DNA of 64,000 bases, taken from positions 62,001 to 126,000 of the forward strand of contig CAVOKQ010000012.1 of the NCBI GenBank assembly GCA_963696545.1. Reading direction: 5' to 3'. Positions within the stretch are counted from its first letter, which is position 1. Each line of letters begins with the position of its first letter. Both the position numbers and the translations under genes were made by a program. Positions 25,700-36,615 of the stretch are shown here, piece by piece. The DNA comes from RPQJ01 sp963696545. Lineage in GTDB: Bacteria; Pseudomonadota; Gammaproteobacteria; Steroidobacterales; Steroidobacteraceae. Below the pieces are notes generated by a model, which worked only from the letters and a program-made list of their open reading frames with translations, was not told the DNA's origin and made no database searches.

Positions 25700-26439
25700 A
25701 CCGTGCCGTCGAGTGGCTCACGCCCGACTGGCCAGTGCCAGCCCGGGTGCACGTGCTGTCGACTCTGCGCACCGGCGGATGCAGCGCGACTCCTTACGAT
25801 TCACTCAATCTCGCGGCGCACGTCGGCGATTCGGATGCCTGCGTCCGGGACAATCGACGGATGCTGCGTGAAGCCGCTGGAATCCCAGCCGAACCGCTGT
25901 GGTTGCAGCAGGTGCACGGCGTCGAAGTCGTCGTGCACGACGGGCGTCGCGCCGACGCGCCGACAGCCGACGCTGCCGTTGCGACGGCGCCCGGCCAGGT
26001 ATGCGCGGTCATGACCGCGGACTGCCTGCCGGTGGTGCTCGCGGATCGGGCGGGCACGCGCGTCGGTGTCGCGCATGCAGGCTGGCGCGGTCTCGTCGCC
26101 GGCGTGCTCGAGGCTACGCTGGCCTCACTCGATTGCGCGCCGGCGGACACGGTTGCCTGGCTCGGTCCTGCGATCGGCCCGGGCGCGTTCGAGGTCGGTG
26201 CCGAGGTGCGAGACGCTTTTTCGTCACGACTGCCTGCGCTTGCTGCGTGCTTCACGCCGAACGCCAGGGGGCGGTTCCAGGCAGACCTGTATTCGCTGGC
26301 CCGGCGGCAACTCGCCGAAGCCGGCGTCACGTCGGTGCACGGCGGAACGTGGTGCACGGCGACCGATCCGCGGCGATTTTTCTCGTTCCGACGCGACGGC
26401 ACGACGGGCCGCATGGCAACGCTCGCATGGCTCGGCTGA
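25696..26439 (+). CDS. pgeF: Purine nucleoside phosphorylase / laccase-domain protein PgeF (YfiH)
   Basis: A 247-residue protein with the family's zinc site: QQVHG, MTADCLPV and VAHAGWRG supply His, Cys and His. Members act on purine nucleosides and, in E. coli, edit peptidoglycan precursors by removing wrong residues from UDP-MurNAc. Its start overlaps the rluD stop by ATGA, giving the standard rluD-pgeF operon. Confidence 0.95.
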   Translation: MNRAVEWLTPDWPVPARVHVLSTLRTGGCSATPYDSLNLAAHVGDSDACVRDNRRMLREAAGIPAEPLWLQQVHGVEVVVHDGRRADAPTADAAVATAPGQVCAVMTADCLPVVLADRAGTRVGVAHAGWRGLVAGVLEATLASLDCAPADTVAWLGPAIGPGAFEVGAEVRDAFSSRLPALAACFTPNARGRFQADLYSLARRQLAEAGVTSVHGGTWCTATDPRRFFSFRRDGTTGRMATLAWLG

Positions 26440-26480
26440 TGCGCGTGCTACGCTCGGTCATCCTGCGACGCTAAGAGCCC

Positions 26481-27260
26481 GTGACACCCCTCATCTCGAT
26501 CATCCTGCTGACCGGCCTGAGCGGCTTCCTGAGCGCGCTTGCGGCGTCGTTCTTCCTCGTGCTCGGCGAGGCGCGTCGTGCGGCCTTGCTGCCGCACCTC
26601 GTGAGCCTCGCTACGGGCGCGCTGCTTGGTGCGGCGTTCCTCGGTCTGCTGCCGCACGCGATGGACACGATCGGGCCGGGTGGCGCGCACCGGGTCGGCC
26701 TTGCGCTGCTGCTCGGCATCCTCACGTTCTTCCTGCTCGAGAAGTTCGTCCTCTGGCGGCATTGCCACGACGACCCCTGCGAGATGCACTCGCCGAGTCA
26801 CGAGGCTCGCGATGCGGCCTCGGCGCGGATGATCCTGGTCGGGGACAGCTTCCACAACGTGCTTGACGGCGTGCTGGTCGCGGCGGCATTCATGACGAAT
26901 CCGAAGCTGGGCATCGTCACGGCCATGGCGGTGGCCGCGCACGAGGTGCCGCAGGAGGTCGGCGACGTGGCCATCCTGCTGCACGGCGGCTACAGCCGTG
27001 GCCGGGCGCTCGCGCTCAACCTGCTCACCAGCCTCACGTCGATCATCGGCGGCGTGATCGCGTATTTCGCACTGGCCACGGCGATGCACCTGCTGCCGTA
27101 TGCGCTGGCCTTCGCTGCATCGAGCTTCATCTACGTCGCGGTTGCGGACCTGATTCCCGGGCTGCACCGTCGCGTCGACGTTCGTGCGGGCGTCGAGCAA
27201 CTCGTCTTCATTGCGCTCGGTGTGGCCGTCGTCTACTTCACGCACCAGCAGATGCACTGA
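26481..27260 (+). CDS. ZIP-family metal transporter
   Basis: A 259-residue inner-membrane protein with about eight helices. The metal-binding helices read GDSFHNVLDGVLVAAAF and AAHEVPQEVGD, the HN...D and HExxxE motifs of ZIP zinc/iron importers. A loop with RHCHDDPCEMHSPSH is rich in His, Cys and acid residues and may sense or gather metal. The start is GTG at 26481. The gene is 41 bases after pgeF, so partial co-transcription is possible. Confidence 0.93.
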   Translation: MTPLISIILLTGLSGFLSALAASFFLVLGEARRAALLPHLVSLATGALLGAAFLGLLPHAMDTIGPGGAHRVGLALLLGILTFFLLEKFVLWRHCHDDPCEMHSPSHEARDAASARMILVGDSFHNVLDGVLVAAAFMTNPKLGIVTAMAVAAHEVPQEVGDVAILLHGGYSRGRALALNLLTSLTSIIGGVIAYFALATAMHLLPYALAFAASSFIYVAVADLIPGLHRRVDVRAGVEQLVFIALGVAVVYFTHQQMH

Positions 27261-27288
27261 GACCGCACGCTGGCCCGGCTGTCGGGTG

Positions 27289-27825
27289 CTACAGGTAGCG
27301 CCGGACTCCGAGCGACCAGGCGACGACCGACAGCAGGAACCACCACGCCACGAGGCGCCGGAACCAGTGTGACTTGAACCGCGCGGCAAGGATGGCCAGC
27401 ACCGCGTAGTGCAGCACAAACGGCAGGTAGTACCAGGGCGAGAACAGTTTTCCGCGCATGGCCGTCCAGGCTGTGTCCGCGGCGAGCGTGCCCAGGACCG
27501 CGCAGAAGAACCAGAAGTAGTCGAACGGCGCGCCTTCCGGCGCGATTTCCTCGGGCGGGTACAGCGCGATCGACAGCACGTAGAAAGACAGCGCCCACAG
27601 CACGATCAGCAGGAAAGCGTCGAAGGTCCAGCCCTGGTAGTCGTGCCACGTGAACAGCATCCACCAGTTGAGCACCAGCACCATGAAGACCCAGCCGGTG
27701 TAGAGCAGGTGCGTCTCCGTCATCCGCCGCTGGAAGACGAACCGGAACTGGCCCGACAGCAGGTGCGTCAGCGCGAGGCCGAAGATGATCGAGACCAGGA
27801 CCGACAGGAAGTCGAACTCGGTCAC
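27289..27825 (-). CDS. Membrane protein of unknown function
   Basis: A 178-residue protein with about five hydrophobic helices (SVLVSIIFGLALTHLLSG, MVLVLNWWMLFTW, FLLIVLWALSFYVLSIALY and others) and an Arg-rich C-terminus. I recognise no family. Its GTG start overlaps the stop of the upstream hypothetical gene by four bases, so the two are probably translated together. Confidence 0.7.
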   Translation of the reverse strand: MTEFDFLSVLVSIIFGLALTHLLSGQFRFVFQRRMTETHLLYTGWVFMVLVLNWWMLFTWHDYQGWTFDAFLLIVLWALSFYVLSIALYPPEEIAPEGAPFDYFWFFCAVLGTLAADTAWTAMRGKLFSPWYYLPFVLHYAVLAILAARFKSHWFRRLVAWWFLLSVVAWSLGVRRYL

Positions 27826-28340
27826 TGCTGCGTCCTTGCCGGTGCGTGACCGAATATCTCGGCGAGGCTGCCGATCTCGTCTGGCGGCGACGTTGCGGCG
27901 AGATACGCCTGGAATTCCGCCGAGTACGAATGCCGGCGATTTGGCCACCAGGCTTCCCGCACGCCTTTCGTGTGATAGTACTTGCGCAGCCCCTTTTCCC
28001 ACCCTTGCCACTGGCTCGCGTCGAGGATCCCGGCTTTCTGCTGGTACCAGGCGCTCTCGTGCAGCTTGAAGAACGAGAACAGGAAGTAGTGCGCCATGAT
28101 GCGCTCGTCACGCGTGGCTGATGCCCAGTCGTTGACGGCGGCCGACAGCGCCGACCCAAGAGCGGGCGACTGCGTGGCCGGAACGTTGATCGCGGCAATC
28201 GCGGCGGCCAGCGAGTCCACCGCCATTGCTTTCTGTGACTTCGTGTTCTGGCGTATGGTCACGATCAGGCCGAGCAACGTGAGCGTGACCGCTGCCGCGT
28301 TGATGATCTCCGCAATGGCGGCAATTTCTTCGATGGTCAT
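27822..28340 (-). CDS. Hypothetical protein with one N-terminal membrane helix
   Basis: A 172-residue protein. One membrane helix (IINAAAVTLTLLGLIVTI) precedes a soluble helical domain with many aromatic residues (MAHYFLFSFFKLHESAWYQQ, WQGWEKGLRKYYHTKG). The layout resembles small DUF4760-like proteins, but I am not certain. It is translationally coupled with the following membrane protein. The ATG at 28340 is used; a GTG at 28361 would add seven residues. Confidence 0.65.
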   Translation of the reverse strand: MTIEEIAAIAEIINAAAVTLTLLGLIVTIRQNTKSQKAMAVDSLAAAIAAINVPATQSPALGSALSAAVNDWASATRDERIMAHYFLFSFFKLHESAWYQQKAGILDASQWQGWEKGLRKYYHTKGVREAWWPNRRHSYSAEFQAYLAATSPPDEIGSLAEIFGHAPARTQQ

Positions 28341-28483
28341 CGCGAGCGCTCCCCTGGCCACGTAAGGCCCGACAATGTTACCGATGACCTGCCGGGCCGC
28401 CAGTCGGCGCAGGTAAGCGGGGCTTTGATCGTCCGTGCTGTCGGGCTAGGCTCGACGTCGCAAGTCGCACGGAGTTGTCACCA

Positions 28484-28822
28484 ATGTACGAACATCACAA
28501 GCAGCCGGTGTTGCCCCGCGAACAGTTCCTGCGTCGCGTGACCCGGCACGGCGGCGTCAGCGTGTTGATCATCCTGCTGTCGCTCGGGATCGGTACCGCC
28601 GGTTACCACGTCTTCGCCGGGCTGCAGTGGATCGACTCGCTGCTGAACGCCTCCATGATCCTGACCGGGATGGGCCCGGCGACCACGCTCACGTCCGACG
28701 CGGCAAAGCTGTTTGCGTCCTTCTACGCGCTCTACAGCGGGATCGTGTTCCTGGCAGCCACGGGCGTGCTCTTCGCGCCGTTCCTGCACCGAGTGCTGCA
28801 CCGGATGCATGCCGCCGCCTAG
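28484..28822 (+). CDS. Two-helix ion-channel-like membrane protein
   Basis: A 112-residue protein with two membrane helices (VSVLIILLSLGIGTAGYHVF and FYALYSGIVFLAATGVLFAP). Between them is a short re-entrant-like loop, NASMILTGMGPATTLTSDAAK. The layout recalls two-helix potassium channel domains, but the filter TVGYG is replaced by TGMGP, so ion selectivity is doubtful. The ATG has GGAG upstream. The gene is isolated between divergent and unrelated genes. Confidence 0.7.
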   Translation: MYEHHKQPVLPREQFLRRVTRHGGVSVLIILLSLGIGTAGYHVFAGLQWIDSLLNASMILTGMGPATTLTSDAAKLFASFYALYSGIVFLAATGVLFAPFLHRVLHRMHAAA

Positions 28823-29054
28823 GACGCTGCCAGAAAATCCGTAAAAATCCTTAAAAGGTTGGCTATCGGTGCCTAAAAGCATCGAAAAGCAACGTTTCCT
28901 GTGATTCGCCGGCGCTGAGTGTCCCAGCCAGGCGAAGCCGGCTTGAGCCGAAAGCGCCGTCCCGGGCCGAATTGGGCCAACGCTGGGCTTTATCTTCCGC
29001 GGCCCGCCCCCAACCTAGGCGGCAACACAGCCCCTTCAGGGAGCCCGGTACCCC

Positions 29055-31674
<2,620 letters not shown>

Positions 31675-31704
31675 GCGGCTCGTCAACTCGTGGCTGCGGC
31701 GTCA

Positions 31705-31830
31705 TGTCCCGGGCTCGGGGTCGGCGCCCTGTCCGCAGGACCGCCGTAAACCCGTCCATGGGGGCTTCGGCCGCGGCGTCCCTGCCGCGGACGATCCTGC
31801 AGACAGGGCGCCGACCCCGAGCCCGGGACA
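31705..31830 (+). repeat. Palindromic intergenic element C
   Basis: Perfect 29-base inverted arms lie at 31705-31733 and 31802-31830 (left arm starts TGTCCCGGGCTCGGGGTCGG). They enclose a 54-base core at 31741-31794 that begins CCGCCGTAAACCCGTCCATG. The core is 52/54 identical to the reverse complement of element D's core, while the arms are unrelated to D's. As RNA it would form a very strong stem with an inner hairpin (CCGCGGC-GTCCCT-GCCGCGG). It may terminate clpB transcription. Confidence 0.9.
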
Positions 31831-31944
31831 CACGCCGTCGCGCGACGAGTTCGCGCAGCGTTTCGCTGGTAGCCGCACTTCTGCGCGATGCTTGCGGCCG
31901 AGCCGTTGCATGTCGATTGCGGCGTTGGTGCGGCGGGATTGCAG

Positions 31945-32054
31945 GCGTTCCATGCCGGGGGCTCTCGCGAGGTCGTCCGCGGCAGGGACGCCGCGGCCGA
32001 AGCCCCCATGGATGGGTTTACGGCGTCCTCGCGAGGGCCCCCGGCATGGAACGC
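31945..32054 (-). repeat. Palindromic intergenic element D (inverse orientation)
   Basis: Arms of 28 bases lie at 31945-31972 and 32027-32054, with one mismatch (left arm starts GCGTTCCATGCCGGGGGC). The core at 31973-32026 is nearly the same as element C's core but inverted. C and D together fill most of the 440-base gap between clpB and fmdB. The stretch 31831-31944 between them shows no gene. The fmdB promoter should lie at 32055-32110. Confidence 0.9.
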
Positions 32055-32115
32055 CGAAATCGTCGACCACCGCTCCCGTATAATCGCGCGCTCGAGCGAC
32101 CCCGACGCAAACGAC

Positions 32116-32535
32116 ATGCCCATCTACGAATACCAGTGCGACAAGTGCGGCCACCATCTCGAGGCGCTGCAGAAGATCTCCGACAAGCCGTTGCGCGAGT
32201 GCCCGGAATGCGGCAGGCACTCGCTGAAGCGACTGATGTCCGCACCGATGTTCCGTCTCGCGGGCAGCGGCTGGTACGAGACCGACTTCAAGTCGGACAA
32301 GGAGCAGAAGCGCAACCTGGTCGAGAAGGGCGACAAGGAGCCGGCGAAGTCCGAGGACAAGGTCGAGTCGAAGCCTGAGACGAAAGCTGCCGACAAGCCG
32401 GCGGCGAAGAGTCCGGGCGGCGGCGAGACGAAGTCACGTACGATGGTCACGAAGCCCGCCGCCAGGCCGGCGGCGCGCGGCAAGAGCAAGCCCGCGCCGC
32501 GGAAGCCGACCACGACACGCGCTCGCAAGCGCTGA
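32116..32535 (+). CDS. FmdB-family zinc-ribbon protein
   Basis: A 139-residue protein. Residues 1-45 form a small zinc ribbon with CDKCG and CPECG, the FmdB/CxxC regulatory-domain signature beginning MPIYEYQC. The remaining 90 residues are a Lys/Pro/Ala-rich disordered tail. The function is unknown, though the family is often near translation genes. Order fmdB-DUF502-aspS is conserved in gammaproteobacteria, and this set likely forms one operon. Confidence 0.92.
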   Translation: MPIYEYQCDKCGHHLEALQKISDKPLRECPECGRHSLKRLMSAPMFRLAGSGWYETDFKSDKEQKRNLVEKGDKEPAKSEDKVESKPETKAADKPAAKSPGGGETKSRTMVTKPAARPAARGKSKPAPRKPTTTRARKR

Positions 32536-32545
32536 GGAATTCAAG

Positions 32546-33250
32546 TTGCACGAAGGACCGATCATCCTGCCCGACGGAGGGGAACCCCGCGAGCGGCATC
32601 CCGCGCGGACACTGCGCAATTACCTGATCGCCGGGCTGCTGGTCTGGATCCCGATCATGGTGACGGTCTGGGTCGTGCGTTTCCTGTCCGGCATCCTCGA
32701 CAGCTCGCTGGTGCTGCTGCCGCCGTCCTGGCGCCCGGAGGCGCTGGTCGGTCAGTACGTTCCTGGCGTCGGCATCATCCTGTCGCTGCTGCTGTTGTTC
32801 CTGACTGGCGTACTGGTCCGCAACATCTTCGGCGGGCGCATCGTCGCCGGCATGGAATCGCTTGTCCGGCGGATACCAGTGGTCGGGCCGGTCTACAGCG
32901 GTGCGAAGACATTCAGCGAGACCGTGCTCACCGACAAGGGGAGCTCGTTCCGGCAGGTCGTGATGGTCGAGTTCCCGCGCAAGGGCATCTACAGCGTCGG
33001 GTTCATCACTTCCGAGGAACTCGAGGAAGTGCAGGCCAAGACCTCGGAGGACGTCGTCTGTGTGTTCGTGCCCACTACCCCGAATCCGACGACCGGGTTC
33101 ATCGTGCTGGTGCCCCGGCAGGACGTCGTGAAGCTCGACATGACCGTGGACGAAGCGTTCAGGATGTTGCTGACGCTGGGCGTGGTCGTGCCGAAGTGGA
33201 AGAACAAGCCCGCCGACGCTCGTCTTGCGCCGCAACAAGCCGAAACGTAA
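32546..33250 (+). CDS. DUF502 membrane protein
   Basis: A 234-residue inner-membrane protein with two helices near the N-terminus (YLIAGLLVWIPIMVTVWVV and VGIILSLLLLFLTGVLV), then GGRIVAGMESLVRRIPVVGPVYSGAKTF and FVPTTPNPTTGFIVLVP, diagnostic of DUF502. It starts at TTG 32546, with GAGG upstream and no usable ATG. It lies between fmdB and aspS, as usual. Function unknown. Confidence 0.92.
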   Translation: MHEGPIILPDGGEPRERHPARTLRNYLIAGLLVWIPIMVTVWVVRFLSGILDSSLVLLPPSWRPEALVGQYVPGVGIILSLLLLFLTGVLVRNIFGGRIVAGMESLVRRIPVVGPVYSGAKTFSETVLTDKGSSFRQVVMVEFPRKGIYSVGFITSEELEEVQAKTSEDVVCVFVPTTPNPTTGFIVLVPRQDVVKLDMTVDEAFRMLLTLGVVVPKWKNKPADARLAPQQAET

Positions 33251-33309
33251 CATCCCGTCCCTTCTGGAAAATCCGGCCACGGGGCGCCGGCAGACCGGCC
33301 CCGCCAACC

Positions 33310-35091
33310 ATGCCCATGCGCACTCATTATTGCGGCGAGGTCAACGAGCACCTCGTCGGTTCCACCGTCTCCGTCGCGGGATGGGTCCACCGGCGCCGTG
33401 ACCACGGTGGCGTGATCTTCGTCGACCTTCGGGACCGCGACGGACTGCTGCAGGTGGTATTCGATCCCGATGCCGCGTCGGTCTTCGCCGAAGCCGAGCG
33501 GCTGCGCGGCGAGTGGGTCATCAAGGTGACCGGCCTCGTGCGGCCGCGTCCCGCCGGCACTGCGAATGCGAACCTCGCGTCGGGCCAGGTCGAGATGCTG
33601 GCGCGCGAGATCGAGGTGCTGAACCGCGCCGAGCCGATCCCGTTCCAGCTCGACGAGGACGTCAAGGAAGAAACGAGGCTCAAGTTCCGCTATATCGACC
33701 TGCGCCGCGACGAGATGCAGAAGCGCCTGCGCCTGCGCCACGCCGTGACGCGCGCGATGCGCGAATACCTCGACGGGCACGGCTTCATCGACATCGAGAC
33801 GCCGATGCTGACGAAGGCCACGCCCGAGGGCGCCCGCGACTATCTCGTGCCGAGCCGCACGCAGCCCGGCAAGTTCTTCGCGCTGCCGCAGTCGCCGCAG
33901 ATCTTCAAGCAGCTGCTGATGATGGCGGGCTTCGACCGCTACTACCAGATCGTGCGCTGCTTCCGCGATGAGGACCTGCGCGCCGATCGCCAGCCCGAGT
34001 TCACACAGCTCGACGTCGAGACGTCGTTCCTGACGCGCGACGAGATCACGGGCCTGATGGAAGGCCTGGTGCGCGAGCTGTTCGACAAGGTGCTCGGCGT
34101 GAAGTTGCCGGATCCGATCCCGCGGATGACTTATGCCGAGGCGATGCGTCGCTATGCATCCGACAAGCCGGATCTGCGCATCCCGCTCGAGCTCGTCGAC
34201 GTCGCGGACCTGGTGAAGGACAGCGAGTTCAAGGTGTTCGCGGCCCCGGCCGCCGACAAGGACGGCCGCGTCGCGGCGCTGCGCGTGCCAGGAGGCGGCG
34301 AGAAGCTGTCGCGCAAGCAGATCGACGACTACACGGCGTTCGTCGCGCGTTACGGCGCGAAGGGCCTCGCCTACGTCAAGGTCAACGACGCGGCGAAGGG
34401 TCGCGACGGCCTGCAGTCGCCAATCCTGAAATTTTTGTCGGATGACGCGGTGACGGGCCTGATGCATCGCACAGGCGCGCAGACCGGTGACCTCGTTTTC
34501 TTTGGCGCTGACAAGGCCAAGGTGGTCAACGACGCGATCGGCGCGCTCAGGCTCAAGGTCGGCCAGGATCTGGGCCTGGTCGAAGCCGGCTGGCGGCCGC
34601 TGTGGGTCATGGACTTCCCGATGTTCGAGTGGGATGCCGACTCGAAGCGCTGGGCCGCGATGCACCACCCGTTCACGTCGCCTGTGAACGACGATGCCGC
34701 GGCGCTGAAAGCCGATCCGGGCGGTGCGCTGGCGCGCGCCTACGACATGGTGCTGAACGGTTCCGAGATCGGCGGCGGCTCCGTGCGTATCCATCGCAAC
34801 GAGATGCAGTCCACGGTGTTCGAGCTGCTCGGCATCGGCGCCGAGGAAGCACAGAAGAAATTCGGCTTCCTGCTCGAGGCGTTGAAGTACGGCGCACCTC
34901 CGCATGGTGGTATCGCGTTCGGCCTCGATCGCCTGGCGATGCTGATGGCTGGCGCCGATTCGATCCGCGACGTGATCGCGTTCCCGAAGACGCAGACCGC
35001 CACGTGCCCGCTCACCGACGCGCCGACCGAGGTGTCGGAGCAGCAGCTCCGCGATCTGCACATCCGCGTGCGGCTGCCCGCGAAGGAGTGA
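33310..35091 (+). CDS. aspS: Aspartyl-tRNA synthetase
   Basis: Class II synthetase that charges tRNA-Asp. The 593-residue product has an N-terminal OB-fold anticodon domain (VSVAGWVHRRRDHGGVIFVD), motif 2 (YYQIVRCFRDEDLRADRQPEF) region, a bacterial insertion domain of about 120 residues, and motif 3 (GIAFGLDRLAMLM). The bacterial-type length fits. Whether it is discriminating or non-discriminating for tRNA-Asn cannot be told from the sequence alone. The stop overlaps the next ATG. Confidence 0.97.
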   Translation: MPMRTHYCGEVNEHLVGSTVSVAGWVHRRRDHGGVIFVDLRDRDGLLQVVFDPDAASVFAEAERLRGEWVIKVTGLVRPRPAGTANANLASGQVEMLAREIEVLNRAEPIPFQLDEDVKEETRLKFRYIDLRRDEMQKRLRLRHAVTRAMREYLDGHGFIDIETPMLTKATPEGARDYLVPSRTQPGKFFALPQSPQIFKQLLMMAGFDRYYQIVRCFRDEDLRADRQPEFTQLDVETSFLTRDEITGLMEGLVRELFDKVLGVKLPDPIPRMTYAEAMRRYASDKPDLRIPLELVDVADLVKDSEFKVFAAPAADKDGRVAALRVPGGGEKLSRKQIDDYTAFVARYGAKGLAYVKVNDAAKGRDGLQSPILKFLSDDAVTGLMHRTGAQTGDLVFFGADKAKVVNDAIGALRLKVGQDLGLVEAGWRPLWVMDFPMFEWDADSKRWAAMHHPFTSPVNDDAAALKADPGGALARAYDMVLNGSEIGGGSVRIHRNEMQSTVFELLGIGAEEAQKKFGFLLEALKYGAPPHGGIAFGLDRLAMLMAGADSIRDVIAFPKTQTATCPLTDAPTEVSEQQLRDLHIRVRLPAKE

Positions 35092-35735
35092 TGGCCGCCG
35101 ACCACGTGGTCCTCGTCCACGGCCTGTGGATGAACGGGCTGGTGTTCGGCGTGCTGCGCCAGCGGCTGCAGCAGGACCACGGCTTCGACGTCCACACCTT
35201 CGCATACCCGACCCTGCACGGCGATCCCGCGCAGGTCTGCGGCGACCTGGCGAGGTTCATCGAGCGCGTCGGTGGCGGCGAGCGCGTGCACCTGGTGGGG
35301 CACAGCCTCGGAGGAGCTTTCGTGTACCGCACGCTTTGCGACTGCGCCGGATCCCTTGCCGGTAACGCAGTGCTGCTCGGTTCTCCGTTGAAGGGCAGCA
35401 AGGCGGCACGCAGCGTCTCGCAGTGGCCCATGCTCCGCCCGCTGCTGGGTCCGCTCGTGCTGCAGGAACTGGCTCGGCGTGTGATCGTCGCTGGAGCGGG
35501 CCCAATGCGGTCGGTGCGATCGCGGGCCAGACTTGCGCGTCGGCACCGGGCAGTACTTCGCGAACTTCGACGAAGACAACGACGGTACGGTGGGCGTCAG
35601 CGAGACAATCATCCCGGGCCTTGCCGACCATATCGTGCTGCCGCACAGCCACATGGGCCTGCTGTTCGCGGACGACGTGGCCGCGAACGTGGCCCATTTC
35701 CTGCGTGAACGACGATTCCGCCGGCCAGCGGCTGA
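35091..35735 (+). CDS. Alpha/beta hydrolase, lipase-like (frame disrupted)
   Basis: A protein of about 215 residues. It shows the oxyanion region VVLVHGLWMNG, the nucleophile elbow GHSLGG and, near the C-terminus, DGTVGVSETIIPG and LPHSHMGLLF with the likely catalytic Asp and His. The reading frame shifts between 35500 and 35540: PNAVGAIAG and DLRVGTGQYFANFDEDND lie in different frames. This is best explained by two missing bases. A third near the end would place the stop at 35735. It overlaps aspS by TGATG. Substrate unknown. Confidence 0.72.
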
Positions 35736-35838
35736 ACAGCACCGACCTCGCCGCGTACTGGTCGTGCGCGTAAACTGGCCCGATCAAGATTTCGGCCGAT
35801 GCGCCAATCCAGGCGCAGGGCCCCCAGGAGAGCGAACC

Positions 35839-36608
35839 ATGGAAATCAAAGCAAGGTGGCAGTGGTTACCGGCGGCGCCTCGGGCATCGGCGAGGGAGTG
35901 GTGCGGGCGCTGGTCGCGAAGGGCGCGCGCGTCGCGATCTTCGATCTGAACGAAGCAGCCGGACGAAAGGTGGCAGAGGAGCTAGGTAGTGCAGTCGTGT
36001 TCGCCGGCGTCAACGTCGCGGACGAGGCGTCGGTCGCGGCCGGCGTCGCCGAGGTCATGCAGGCATTCGGGGCCATCCACGTCTGCGTGAATTGCGCCGG
36101 GATCTCGAGTGCGCACAAGACGCTCGGCAAGGAAGGCCCGTTCCCGCTCGCTGCGTGGAACAAGGTGATCGGCGTGAACCTCACGGGCTCGTTCAACGTG
36201 CTGCGGCTGTGCGCGGAGCAGATGGCGAAGAACGAGCCGTTCAATGCGCATGGCGGGCGTGGCGTCGTCATCAACACCGCATCGGTCGCGGCTTACGAGG
36301 GCCAGATCGGCCAGGCCGCCTACAGCGCCAGCAAGGGCGGCATCGTGGGCATGACGTTGCCGATAGCGCGCGACCTGTCGTCGGTCGGTATCCGCGTCAA
36401 CACGATCGTGCCCGGGCTGATCGACACGCCGCTGTTCGCGGCGCTGCCGCCCGAGGTCGTCGACGCGCTGGCGAAGTCCGTGCTCTACCCGAAGCGGCTC
36501 GGCCTGCCGGCGGAGATCGCGCACCTGGCGGTCTGCATCGTCGAGAACGACTACATCAACGGCGAGTGCATCCGCATCGACGGCGGCATCCGCATGCAGC
36601 CCCGCTGA
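35839..36608 (+). CDS. Short-chain dehydrogenase, 3-hydroxyacyl-CoA type
   Basis: About 255 residues of NAD-dependent short-chain dehydrogenase: TGGASGIGEGV for cofactor, NCAG, and the YSASKGG catalytic Tyr/Lys pair. Overall pattern (NEPFNAHGGRGVVINTASVAA, PGLIDTPLF) resembles the type-10 17-beta-hydroxysteroid / 2-methyl-3-hydroxybutyryl-CoA dehydrogenases. The ATG at 35839 has AGGAGA upstream, and one G appears to be missing at about 35851 (MEIK-GKVAVVTGG). The racemase gene follows 7 bases later, pointing to branched-chain acyl-CoA or steroid side-chain oxidation. Confidence 0.9.
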
Positions 36609-36615
36609 GGCGCCC

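Noticed and set aside
28941..28970. Heat-shock sigma factor promoter for clpB
   Set aside because: CTTGAGC fits a -35 box, but the expected CCCCAT-like -10 at the right distance is absent.
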